NCBI GenBank assembly: GCA_900552645.1 | Contig: USAN01000007.1 | Location: forward strand, 62,001-126,000 | Length of the DNA: 64,000 nt | From: an uncultured Bacteroides sp. | Lineage (GTDB): Bacteria; Bacteroidota; Bacteroidia; Bacteroidales; Bacteroidaceae | Direction of reading: 5' to 3' | Shown here: piece after piece, positions 36,069 through 45,281 of the stretch | How the letters are laid out: every line of letters starts with the position of its first letter | Position numbering within the stretch: position 1 is the first letter of the stretch | Position numbers and translations under genes: made by a program | The notes under the pieces: model-generated | The model's database searches: none | What the model was told of the DNA's origin: nothing | Seen by the model: only the letters and a program-made list of their open reading frames with translations

Positions 36069-39000
36069 TTATTTGTTTGTTTTTACTTTTTCCTTATATT
36101 CGGTAGGCGTTATGCCGTATTTGTTCTTGAAACACTTGCTAAAATAGCGAGGATCGTTTATTCCTACCATATAAGATATTTGTGTCATATTATATTCTCC
36201 GGTTTCTATTAGCTGCGCTGCTCTTTTTACACGCATCTCCTTTATAAACTCTATCGGAGACAGTCCGGTAAGCGTCTTTAGCTTCTTAAAGAACACAGAA
36301 CGGCTCACAGCAAGTTCGCTTACAATGTCGTCCACTAATAAATCGCCATTATCCATATTCTTTTCCATAAGTTCGGTCAGTTTATCCATAAACTTTCTGT
36401 CGTTAGCCGACAACTGTGGTTCTTTTTCTTCGTCATTATGATTATGCAGAGTATCGTCAATAGTCATAAGATGTTCACAGTATATATGCTGCAACTTGCT
36501 GCGTCTTTCCATTATATTTTCTACCCTAGCCTGTAGATATGTAGCACTGAAAGGCTTTGTTATATAGTCGTCGGCACCGTAAGACATTCCTTCAAGCTTG
36601 CTATCCATATCTGTCTTTGCAGTAAGAAGTACGACAGGAATATGACTGGTAGACATGTTTTCGCGTATTTGTCTAATCATCTCCATACCATCCATTTCGG
36701 GCATCATTATATCACTTATTATCATATCAGGGACAAACTTCAAGGCTTTGTTTAATCCCTCCATTCCATTAGTAGCCTCAATTACATTATACTGCAACGA
36801 AAAAATACTCCTTAAAAAGAAACGCAGTTCAAGATTATCTTCTACAAGCAACATTGTCTTATAATCGCTCCTTGTCTCGTCATTAATGAAAGAGCTATCT
36901 TCACTCTTTGCCGTTTCTATCTTTATAGTCGAGCTCTCTTGTATATCTGAAAGTATGAATTCAGCATTATCATAGTACTGCTCTCTTCCCTTTAGTATTT
37001 CGACAATAAATGTACTTCCCTCGCCTATTTTGCTGTCTACCTTTATAGTACCCTTATGAAGATCTACCAGTTCTTTTACCAATGAGAGCCCTATACCCGA
37101 ACTTTGTTGATTGAAAAGATTTTTTTCAAGAATATTCTCAAATCTAACAAATAGCGAAGCCTTATTCTTTTCGGATATTCCTATTCCCTGATCCTGCACT
37201 CCTATTGCAACATTATTTTCATTTTCATGAATGAATAGCTTTATCATCTTACCCGAAGGAGTATACTTGAAAGCATTAGAAAGAAGGTTGAATACAATTT
37301 TCTCGAGTTTGTCATTATCTATCCACAGTCTTATGTCGCTCTTCTCACTTTCGAATATGAAATCAATTTGGTGATCTTCGGCCAATGACTGGAAATTGTT
37401 CATTATCTGATGAACGAATGGCACTATATTTATATTCTCTAAACGAAGCTTCATCTTTTTCTTCTGGATTTTTCGGAAATCCAGAATCTGATTTACCAAT
37501 CTCAACATTCTGTCAGTATTTCTTTCTACTACCTGCAACTGAGCTCTTACATCTTCGGATATGTTTTTATTCTTCATTACTACCTCCAACGGGCCCGATA
37601 TAAGTGTAAGCGGTGTACGTAATTCATGCGATATGTTTGTGAAAAATCTCAGCTTTATATCAGATATCTGCTGTTCTACAGATACTTCATGTTTAAGTCT
37701 ATAAATAGTAAATAGAATATATACTGCGATAAATATAAGTAATCCTGTTGCCACTACATACATAATTATTGCAATAGGTGTTTCCCAGAAAGATGGAAGT
37801 ATAACCACTTTTAGAGTACGTTCATTATTCACCCATACCCCATCACTATTGGTCGATTTTACATGAAGAGAATATGTTCCAGGCGAAAGGTTTGTATATA
37901 TAGCCGAACGCTGTTTGCCCACATAATTCCATTCTTTATCAAAATCTTCGAGATAGTATGCATACTTTATATTTTCGGAATTAATCATGCCAAGTGCTGC
38001 AAAAGAGAGTGAGAATATATTCTGTCCTGGCGATAATATGATCTCTTCTGCCGTATTAATATTCTCTTTAAGTATCTTATTGTCCGTAGAAGGAATTACA
38101 ATTTGATTACCTACCTTTAGTTCTGAGAATACAATAGGTGGTATGAAGTCGCTCTTGCTTATCTTGTTTGGATTGAAAGATATAACTCCATTTCCTGTAC
38201 CAAACATGATTGTATTATTGTTTATGTTTACCGATGCTCCTTCTTCGAATCTCACCTTATAACCAAAATCACGTTCATTATAATTCTCAAATCGTTTTTT
38301 TGAAGGAATAAATCTGCAAAGACCATTTTCGGAACTTATCCACAGACTTCCCTTACCATCTTCTTCGACAGAAAGGAGTATGTCTGATGGAAGTCCATCT
38401 TTTGTAGTATAGTTTTCGAATGAAGCATTATAGCGATCATCTAAAGACTTAAGTCTATTTAGTCCGCCACCAAATGTTGCAAAATATGTTTCACCTTTAC
38501 GTGTTACAACGATCTCGTATATATTATTGTTGCTTATACAGTCCAACTTTCCGGGTTCGTTATTGAACAGATGAAATACTATCGACTCGGGCGACTTGAA
38601 ATTTTCTTTGAAACATATAGCACCATCGGCAGTTCCAACCCATATGTTACCTCGTTTATCCTGATTTATATGGCGTACACGATAACATCTGTCTATAGGA
38701 TATCCCTTAAGATTATTCCTATTGTTTATAAAAATATACTTGCCATCCTTATCTTTGGTTATATAGTTAAGTCCGCCCCCGAAAGTAGCTACCCATATTC
38801 TTCCATAAGAATCTTCATGAAGATAGTAAGTGCTATTATGACTAAGACTATATATATTGTCCGGATCGTATTCAAAGCGTGTAAAACTGTAGTGTATATC
38901 ATCCTTAAACTCTATCATCACTACCCCACTACCTTTAGTCGCTATCCATATTTTGCCCGACTTATCCTCTATAATGTTGTATGCAACACCTTCAAGTGGT

Positions 39001-40496
39001 TTACCTCCACGCGAAATAGTTCCATTATCGGAAAGGAATCCAATATATTCATTGGTTTTGGAATAAACATCTATCTGTCCATTGCGTTTACTAATCCATA
39101 ACCTACCTTTTTCATCACGGAAAAGCGATCGCACAGTATTTGTATTTAAATCAAATCCCTTATTAGAGAATAGCCATACATTAAATTGTGTTCCATAAAG
39201 AGTAACCTTTTCTAATCCTTTTGAATGAGTACAGAACCATAAATTGCCCTGACGATCGGCAAGCATTGAATGTATTTTATTAGAGAATCGGCATTCAGTT
39301 CCGTCCGGGTCATTATGAAATGGAACAAGACGGTTGTTGTGACGGTCAAACCATGATAGGCCGCCTCCTTGTGGATGTACCCAAAGGTTATCATTTATAT
39401 CCTCGCATATTCCAAACTCAGGAAAAGACCGATCAGCTCCCATAGGATCAACCTTCATTTTTTCTGTAACAAACTTCTCATTATCAGGGTTGAAGTGACA
39501 TATTTTACCCCATTCTGTCATTGCAAACCACACCTCTCCATGGCGATCAACATATACTTCCGTTATTTTGTCAGATGGAAAATTGGATATGTTGGAATTA
39601 TTGTAAAGCTTAAAATTCTTTAGTGATAGATCGCTTACAATGAAACCATCCAAACGTGTAGTAAGTACAAGTCTATCTTTTTCAAGACGCTTTATACTTA
39701 TTATTCTATCATTAAGAGGCAGTTCTATAAGTCGAAAAATATCATCCTTAAAAGAATAAGACCACACTCTTCCCTTACTCGAACTGAAAAGAATCTCATC
39801 ATCTACTAAACATCCTGTATAGAAAGATTGAAGTTTATCCTTCTTTTTTGCATAAGTATTTACAAAATAATTGGTAACTGTTCCTTTCTTGCCATCTACC
39901 TTTACAAGGGCATTATCTGTAATAAGCCATTCATTGTTCTTTATATCTGTTATTACATCTCTTACATGCGCATTTCCTCCATTTTTCTGATGAAGTGCAT
40001 ACGATTGGTATGACATCTTATAATTATGAGGATTAGTAGTAACTCTTATGGCACCCTCTTCTTGAGCAAGTATCCATACTACTCCATTGGGAAGCACCTT
40101 TATATGGGAACACTTTATAATATCTCCGTTTATTTCCATAGGAATGGCTTCGAATGTTTCGGACTTCTGATTAAGCCTATACACTCTGTTATCGTAAGTA
40201 ATAAGCCATATAAAATTAAACTTATCTACTTTAAGTACGTCAACTCTGTTTGTAGATAGTGGAATTTTATTTCCTTGTCGGGTTTTATACACCTTAAAAT
40301 CATAACCATCAAACTTGTTTATGCCATCCCATGTAGAGAACCATAAAAAGCCATCATTATCCTGCACCATACTCATTATGGAATTCTCTGACAATCCATC
40401 TTCCGAGGAGTAATGCGTAAATATACATTTAGGTTGTCCTAAAGCAACGTTTAGCGATAACAAAAGTGATAAGATAAAGGTGATGTATGTTTTCAT
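36069..40496 (-). CDS. Hybrid two-component system regulator (HTCS)
   Basis: This 1475-residue one-protein signalling system has a signal peptide (1-20), a periplasmic sensor of two beta-propellers built from Reg_prop repeats (about 25-780; W-F-S-T and GLWISSENGL-type blades), a Y_Y_Y domain (about 800-890), a TM helix (about 908-932), a HisKA domain with SHELRTPLTLISGPLEV and phospho-His near 955, a HATPase domain ending GIGLSLVKELVDLHKG, a receiver domain (TMLLVEDNLELRFFL, phospho-Asp in IISDIMMPEMDG near 1261) and a C-terminal AraC-type HTH ending GITPTEYKEKVK. It lies at the end of the pectin genes and probably senses a pectic oligosaccharide and activates the locus. Confidence 0.95.
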   Translation of the reverse strand: MKTYITFILSLLLSLNVALGQPKCIFTHYSSEDGLSENSIMSMVQDNDGFLWFSTWDGINKFDGYDFKVYKTRQGNKIPLSTNRVDVLKVDKFNFIWLITYDNRVYRLNQKSETFEAIPMEINGDIIKCSHIKVLPNGVVWILAQEEGAIRVTTNPHNYKMSYQSYALHQKNGGNAHVRDVITDIKNNEWLITDNALVKVDGKKGTVTNYFVNTYAKKKDKLQSFYTGCLVDDEILFSSSKGRVWSYSFKDDIFRLIELPLNDRIISIKRLEKDRLVLTTRLDGFIVSDLSLKNFKLYNNSNISNFPSDKITEVYVDRHGEVWFAMTEWGKICHFNPDNEKFVTEKMKVDPMGADRSFPEFGICEDINDNLWVHPQGGGLSWFDRHNNRLVPFHNDPDGTECRFSNKIHSMLADRQGNLWFCTHSKGLEKVTLYGTQFNVWLFSNKGFDLNTNTVRSLFRDEKGRLWISKRNGQIDVYSKTNEYIGFLSDNGTISRGGKPLEGVAYNIIEDKSGKIWIATKGSGVVMIEFKDDIHYSFTRFEYDPDNIYSLSHNSTYYLHEDSYGRIWVATFGGGLNYITKDKDGKYIFINNRNNLKGYPIDRCYRVRHINQDKRGNIWVGTADGAICFKENFKSPESIVFHLFNNEPGKLDCISNNNIYEIVVTRKGETYFATFGGGLNRLKSLDDRYNASFENYTTKDGLPSDILLSVEEDGKGSLWISSENGLCRFIPSKKRFENYNERDFGYKVRFEEGASVNINNNTIMFGTGNGVISFNPNKISKSDFIPPIVFSELKVGNQIVIPSTDNKILKENINTAEEIILSPGQNIFSLSFAALGMINSENIKYAYYLEDFDKEWNYVGKQRSAIYTNLSPGTYSLHVKSTNSDGVWVNNERTLKVVILPSFWETPIAIIMYVVATGLLIFIAVYILFTIYRLKHEVSVEQQISDIKLRFFTNISHELRTPLTLISGPLEVVMKNKNISEDVRAQLQVVERNTDRMLRLVNQILDFRKIQKKKMKLRLENINIVPFVHQIMNNFQSLAEDHQIDFIFESEKSDIRLWIDNDKLEKIVFNLLSNAFKYTPSGKMIKLFIHENENNVAIGVQDQGIGISEKNKASLFVRFENILEKNLFNQQSSGIGLSLVKELVDLHKGTIKVDSKIGEGSTFIVEILKGREQYYDNAEFILSDIQESSTIKIETAKSEDSSFINDETRSDYKTMLLVEDNLELRFFLRSIFSLQYNVIEATNGMEGLNKALKFVPDMIISDIMMPEMDGMEMIRQIRENMSTSHIPVVLLTAKTDMDSKLEGMSYGADDYITKPFSATYLQARVENIMERRSKLQHIYCEHLMTIDDTLHNHNDEEKEPQLSANDRKFMDKLTELMEKNMDNGDLLVDDIVSELAVSRSVFFKKLKTLTGLSPIEFIKEMRVKRAAQLIETGEYNMTQISYMVGINDPRYFSKCFKNKYGITPTEYKEKVKTNK

Positions 40497-40523
40497 TATA
40501 ATAGACTAAATTGTTATAAGGGT

Positions 40524-40531
40524 CAAAAATA
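40524..40531 (-). promoter_or_regulatory. Putative -7 element for the HTCS
   Basis: The minus strand reads TATTTTTG, 28 bp upstream of the HTCS start. The -33 box is unclear. Confidence 0.4.
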
Positions 40532-40622
40532 ATAAAAAACATGTAAAGTTGTAAGAATAAAACATAATGAAGATAGAATTTGATAATTTCATTACTACAT
40601 TCACTGAATTATATAATAGAAA

Positions 40623-40667
40623 AACTAGCCATATCATTACCTGTTCTTAGTAATAATATGGCTAGTT
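40623..40667 (-). terminator. Hairpin after the esterase fusion gene
   Basis: AACTAGCCATAT (40623-40634) pairs with ATATGGCTAGTT (40656-40667), and an inner ATTAC/GTAAT pair extends the stem. It is 17 bp beyond the stop codon of the gene ending at 40684 and separates that operon from the HTCS. Confidence 0.75.
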
Positions 40668-40683
40668 ATGTATTTACTAACGA

Positions 40684-42384
40684 CTACTTTCTCTGGAAAG
40701 GATTCCAACCATCCTCGCCGGCAAGTACTTTTTCTGGAGTAAAAGAGGATGCATCCTTAAGTTTCTTACCAAATGAGGCACGCTTGCTCATGTCGCCTCC
40801 TTCACCCTTACTTTTATATTCTGCATAAAAGACAGTCTTTTCGGATTCCTTCTTTCCCCAATTGTTCCATCCTTCAGGAATAATATGTTTTTCCATGTTG
40901 CAGTTAACGAATACAGCTTGTGCATATGGACGCCACGGACGAGAAAGATATACTTTACCTGCTTCGGGAGAAGCTACCAGATTACAATCTATAAATACAT
41001 ATCCATATGGTTTGCCTTGTAAAGTTGATGGTGCAGTTACATATCCATCACTCAGACTCTTTATTGTACAATTTGTGAACAAGGCTGTAGATGATCCAAA
41101 TATAAAATCGACTGTTCCTTCTATGTAACAGTTATCATAAAGTTGGCGACAGTTTTTTCCATATGTATAAAGAGTATCCTGATTGCCTATGAACCGGCAA
41201 TTACGGAATATGGCACGATCTGCACTTACAAAGCATGCCACAGCCTGCCCAACTCTACCGGCACTATTTTCGAATGTAATATTCTCTGCCATAAAGTCGG
41301 GTGCATATACGTAAAAAGTAGATGATCCAGAAGTAGACATTTCTTCTCCAAACTTATTCTTCTTCGAAGCATAGTCATCATTTGTTATAACTGTACCTGT
41401 CTCGCCTATCATTGATACATTGATTTTGCTTTCCGGAATTACTATCTTTTCTTTGTAAATGCCTTTGCGCACAAGTATAGTAGTGCGATTATTCTTCCTA
41501 AAATCAGGAACAGCATCTATTGCCTCTTGAACAGTTAAGAAATCACCACTTCCGTCCTTGGCAACCACAATATCATAATGACGCACATATGGTGCAAGGG
41601 CAGGAACCGTCTTGGCTATTTCGTCTATTGTAAGTCCCGCTATAGTACGCGCACCATAAATATTAAGATGAGTATTATCCTCTCTGCCATTAGGAGATGC
41701 CGCATACAATCCTTTTGGTATCCACATGAAAAGTTTCTTAGATTCTTCGGGTCCCATACCTTGTACCAGTTCATGAGTAATCTTATTCATATCTACGAAT
41801 GGTACATTTAGCTCCTTTGCTACATCTCTTGGCGAATCTAAATATTTTCCATGAGTATCAATCAATACCTTTCCTTCATCAGGTCTTACTACCTTGTCAA
41901 TATCAGCTCGGATATCATCCTCGGCTACAGCATTTGGATTGTTACCAAAATTACGCCTTACTATCGAATTAAACAGAACGGGTATTCCACCCTTAGCTCT
42001 TGTTTCATTTACAAATTTACGCAGGTTATCATCAAATGTAGAACCAGGATCTGTATGTCTGTCGGCTTTAGGTTTCTCATCATTATGACCGAACTGAATA
42101 AAGACATAATCGCCCGGTGTAACTTTGTCTATTACATCTTGCCACAATCCTTCGTCAATGAAGCTCTTAGAACTTCTGCCATTCCTTGCATGATTGTCAA
42201 CTATTATATCTTCAGTAAAAAATCCCTGAAGTACATGTCCCCACCCTCTTTCCTGATTACCACCTTCTATTGGTTTGTTGGCCATTGTAGAGTCGCCAAT
42301 CATAAATACTGTAATAGGCTTCTTTGCAGTAAATGCCGAAAGCAATAATACAGCACATACTAACATCGCATATTTCAATTTCAT
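40684..42384 (-). CDS. Fusion of CE12-like acetylesterase and CE8 pectin methylesterase
   Basis: This 566-residue exported enzyme has a signal peptide (about 1-20) and two catalytic modules. Residues 24-265 are an SGNH hydrolase like rhamnogalacturonan acetylesterases (CE12): IGDSTM with Ser32, FGHND with Asn101, and the DNTH box with Asp236 and His239. Residues 270-560 are a pectinesterase beta-helix (CE8): GSGDFLTVQEAIDAVP, Gln380, NQDTLYTYG with Asp403, VDFIFG with Asp426 and SRPWRPYAQAVF with Arg482. All catalytic residues are in place. It would remove both acetyl and methyl groups from pectin. It is the last gene of the operon starting at 46784. Confidence 0.93.
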   Translation of the reverse strand: MKLKYAMLVCAVLLLSAFTAKKPITVFMIGDSTMANKPIEGGNQERGWGHVLQGFFTEDIIVDNHARNGRSSKSFIDEGLWQDVIDKVTPGDYVFIQFGHNDEKPKADRHTDPGSTFDDNLRKFVNETRAKGGIPVLFNSIVRRNFGNNPNAVAEDDIRADIDKVVRPDEGKVLIDTHGKYLDSPRDVAKELNVPFVDMNKITHELVQGMGPEESKKLFMWIPKGLYAASPNGREDNTHLNIYGARTIAGLTIDEIAKTVPALAPYVRHYDIVVAKDGSGDFLTVQEAIDAVPDFRKNNRTTILVRKGIYKEKIVIPESKINVSMIGETGTVITNDDYASKKNKFGEEMSTSGSSTFYVYAPDFMAENITFENSAGRVGQAVACFVSADRAIFRNCRFIGNQDTLYTYGKNCRQLYDNCYIEGTVDFIFGSSTALFTNCTIKSLSDGYVTAPSTLQGKPYGYVFIDCNLVASPEAGKVYLSRPWRPYAQAVFVNCNMEKHIIPEGWNNWGKKESEKTVFYAEYKSKGEGGDMSKRASFGKKLKDASSFTPEKVLAGEDGWNPFQRK

Positions 42385-42460
42385 CTTATTGAGTTTTATA
42401 TTATTAATTTTTAATTGATTATTTTGTTATTGATTACAAATTCCAAACCCCTCTTAATCA

Positions 42461-43621
42461 TCATTTAACAGCCATTAAATAACGATTAAAGAACAATAAA
42501 ATATCACTTTGCATCTTCTTGCTACAGAAATGTGGAGAGTCATATATTTCGGTCACAAGTTGTCCATCTGCTTTCTGTGACTTCCATACTTTTTTCATCA
42601 CTTCGAACGATTTTTTTACTCCTTCTACCGGAAAAAGTTTATCTTTCGAACCATTAATAAAAAGCATTGGTTTGGGACATGCTATTGATGCTACATCAGG
42701 ATAGTCCATATAATTGCGCAAGGATGGTATAATCATAGAATAAGCAGATCCTCCCTTGTTTTGGTTATTGGTTATGGTCATTAAACTATCTGTAGTATTC
42801 ATCCAGCATATTGATGCTGCAGCTTTTACAACATCGGTAGCGGCGGCAGTCATCCAAGAGCGATGCGCGCCCATCGAAAATCCCATGGTCCCCACCTTAT
42901 CTTTATCTACATTTGGCAGAGAAGCTAGAAATTCAGCACTTCTAATATCGTCCCAAGCAATAAAAGAGCCCCACGACATTCCCATCTGAAGCATATTTGC
43001 TGCCAAAGCTTGCTGCGAATCATATCTAACTCCTTCCTTTCGTCCTCTCTCGCCCCAAAAAAGAGCATCTACAGCAAGTACTACGTAACCATGTGAAGCC
43101 AAATAATCTCCTACATACTGATTGTCGTAACATCTTACAGCCCAATCATCGGCATCGGCAACTACAGTACTGTCAACGTGGAAAGGACGGATCATTTTTT
43201 CCTTTCCTATAGAAAAATGAGCACCATGGTCATGCAATAGTAAGACTGCCGGAAAAGGACCTTCCCCCTCGGGAACCAACATATAAGCCGGAACACGGCT
43301 ATAATCCGAAATATTGAATTCAATCTTCATTGCGTTATACCCATCTCTTTTTTCTTTATCCATAATCTTCATATCATAAGAATATGCCTTAGGAGGTGCG
43401 GGGCTCATACATTCCAGTAATATTTTTCTGGCTTCCTTCCTCCATTTATCAAAATGTTTATGACTATTTGCAAAAGATAAAGGATATGTAAGTCGGCTTT
43501 TCATCTTTTGATAAAATACCGGCATGTCATTCTGCGTTGCGTATCCTTTTACCTCCGATTGAGAATATGATGCGATTGCTATAAAAAAAGCAGATACAAA
43601 TACAAAAAAGCTCCTTTTCAT
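42461..43621 (-). CDS. Exported alpha/beta-hydrolase, probable carbohydrate esterase
   Basis: This 386-residue protein has a signal peptide (about 1-20, ending ASYSQ) and an alpha/beta-hydrolase fold like dienelactone hydrolases and acetyl xylan esterases. The oxyanion region is VLLLHDHGAHFS near 125, the nucleophile elbow GFSMGAHRSW (Ser near 248), a candidate acid in INGSKDKLFPVEG near 326 and histidine in YDSPHFC near 365. The gene lies between the pectate-lyase-like and esterase-fusion genes, which suggests removal of acetyl or other ester groups from pectin. The exact ester is unknown. Confidence 0.78.
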   Translation of the reverse strand: MKRSFFVFVSAFFIAIASYSQSEVKGYATQNDMPVFYQKMKSRLTYPLSFANSHKHFDKWRKEARKILLECMSPAPPKAYSYDMKIMDKEKRDGYNAMKIEFNISDYSRVPAYMLVPEGEGPFPAVLLLHDHGAHFSIGKEKMIRPFHVDSTVVADADDWAVRCYDNQYVGDYLASHGYVVLAVDALFWGERGRKEGVRYDSQQALAANMLQMGMSWGSFIAWDDIRSAEFLASLPNVDKDKVGTMGFSMGAHRSWMTAAATDVVKAAASICWMNTTDSLMTITNNQNKGGSAYSMIIPSLRNYMDYPDVASIACPKPMLFINGSKDKLFPVEGVKKSFEVMKKVWKSQKADGQLVTEIYDSPHFCSKKMQSDILLFFNRYLMAVK

Positions 43622-43627
43622 CGTTTA

Positions 43628-45223
43628 TTATTTATTCAATGAGTGAATAAGTCGTGTCATATTAGCAATATATGCAGCTGTTGATATACCCATTACAGGT
43701 TGTTCACTAGTATATGGTGAAGTATCGAATTCATCACCTACCATTGTAGATACATATTTTGTTTCATTACTTTTTATTCCCTTTTCATCGAGATTTATCT
43801 TATAAGAATTAGATACTTGTTTAAGGGGTGTAAGCCAATATCCCTCTTTAGTGAGACTTTTAATTATATTATCGGTCGACTTGTCTGAACTATTTCGTCC
43901 ATATGGAGAATAGTAATATTCATCAAGATCCTTACATCCTTTATTTACGAACATTGATTTGGCTACAATATCTTCGTATGGAACAGATACAATCCTTTGG
44001 TAGGACTCTTTAAGTTCCTTTATATTTATGAATGAAGCCGAACTATAATGTCCTATTGTATTCTCTATATTCTGATCTGTATAATAATATCCGTTTTTAA
44101 CATTGCTTCCTTTACGGTGAACATATAATGGTTTTCCTGTATCTGGATCTACAAAGCGCGGCACCAATATAAAATCACTGCTTCTTGGTTGGCGTCCCCA
44201 TTTTTGTACTTCTGTATCTGGCAGTTTCATTGACTCAAGAAACTTTATAGCAGCCGGTATTCCCGAAAGGAACTTTGTCTCGGCAGTAAGTCTGTAATAA
44301 TCCATCATTTTCCTTATCATTTGTGCTGTGGTGCCCGTATTTACACTTCGCGGTTCATAAGAACGTGCATGGGCAGGCTTTAAATCGGCCACTGTATATT
44401 GATCGGCCCATCCGGCATAAGGTTCGCCTTGCTGCAGTACTAACGTAAGATTAAGTGCTCGCATTATAGGCTCCTTCAAATTAGTCATGCCCAGAGTTTG
44501 ATAACATTGAATAAGAAAATCTATATTCTCGGGAATAACTCCATCGTTAAGAGTTATGAATGAAGAATAGTCTGCTTTTCCCTGAAAAGGATGATCAAAC
44601 ATAAGTGGATATCTCTGTGGCCAACCTCCAATTGGATACTGACTTTTCAAAACAAAGCTTATTACCTTGTTTAATGGTTCTCTATATGAAGGATCATATT
44701 TCTCGAGATATACTCTTAAAAGAAATTTTGCAGCCTGCATGGTACCCTCATCATCAAAAGTAGCATTTCCATAATAATGCTGGAACTCTTCAAGACGCCA
44801 TGCATTCTTGCCTATAGTTGCATACCACTCTTTCATAGACTCCTCGCCAGCAAAGTCGAACATATAGTTCCATCCACCACAAGGCAACTGCCCCCATATA
44901 AGTGTGTTTGCTATCTTCTTGGCGCAATCGTAATAATATTCATCATGAGTAGCATGATATGCATCCATCATAAGATGTCCTACGGCCGGAGTACCCGGAG
45001 GTTGAATCCATACCATAGTACGTTTTGCTTCCATTTCTCCCCAACTTCTAGAATAATCAGGGAGATAACTCCATACAAATCCACCTTTATAACTGGCCAC
45101 ATCCATCATATATCGGGTGGCATTCTTCATTGCACTTAATATATCGCTCTCTTTTTTGGTTTGTGCACTTAATGTAAGTGCAAATGCCAGGAATAGCCCT
45201 ATAATAGATATCTTTTTCTTCAT
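43628..45223 (-). CDS. Pectate-lyase-like protein (PL10-related)
   Basis: This 531-residue exported protein has a signal peptide (about 1-20) and an alpha-toroid type fold with repeated Gly-Gly-Trp motifs: CGGWNYMFDF at 115-124 and IGGWPQRYP at 198-206, as in the pectic acid lyase family of PL10. The LNDGVIPENIDFLIQC and late WGRQPRSSDFILVPRFVDPD segments fit. It is longer than the other PL10-like protein in the window (364) and rather divergent, so the activity is less certain. It is 6 bp from the esterase gene and 58 bp from GH43. Confidence 0.72.
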   Translation of the reverse strand: MKKKISIIGLFLAFALTLSAQTKKESDILSAMKNATRYMMDVASYKGGFVWSYLPDYSRSWGEMEAKRTMVWIQPPGTPAVGHLMMDAYHATHDEYYYDCAKKIANTLIWGQLPCGGWNYMFDFAGEESMKEWYATIGKNAWRLEEFQHYYGNATFDDEGTMQAAKFLLRVYLEKYDPSYREPLNKVISFVLKSQYPIGGWPQRYPLMFDHPFQGKADYSSFITLNDGVIPENIDFLIQCYQTLGMTNLKEPIMRALNLTLVLQQGEPYAGWADQYTVADLKPAHARSYEPRSVNTGTTAQMIRKMMDYYRLTAETKFLSGIPAAIKFLESMKLPDTEVQKWGRQPRSSDFILVPRFVDPDTGKPLYVHRKGSNVKNGYYYTDQNIENTIGHYSSASFINIKELKESYQRIVSVPYEDIVAKSMFVNKGCKDLDEYYYSPYGRNSSDKSTDNIIKSLTKEGYWLTPLKQVSNSYKINLDEKGIKSNETKYVSTMVGDEFDTSPYTSEQPVMGISTAAYIANMTRLIHSLNK

Positions 45224-45281
45224 TTCTTAGATTTATTATTTATAATATCATACAAATTAATCACGATGCCAACTTTTATTA

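Noticed and set aside
38571..39101. 176-residue plus-strand open frame inside the HTCS gene
   Set aside because: It is a shadow of the regulator reading frame with no start signals and biased composition.
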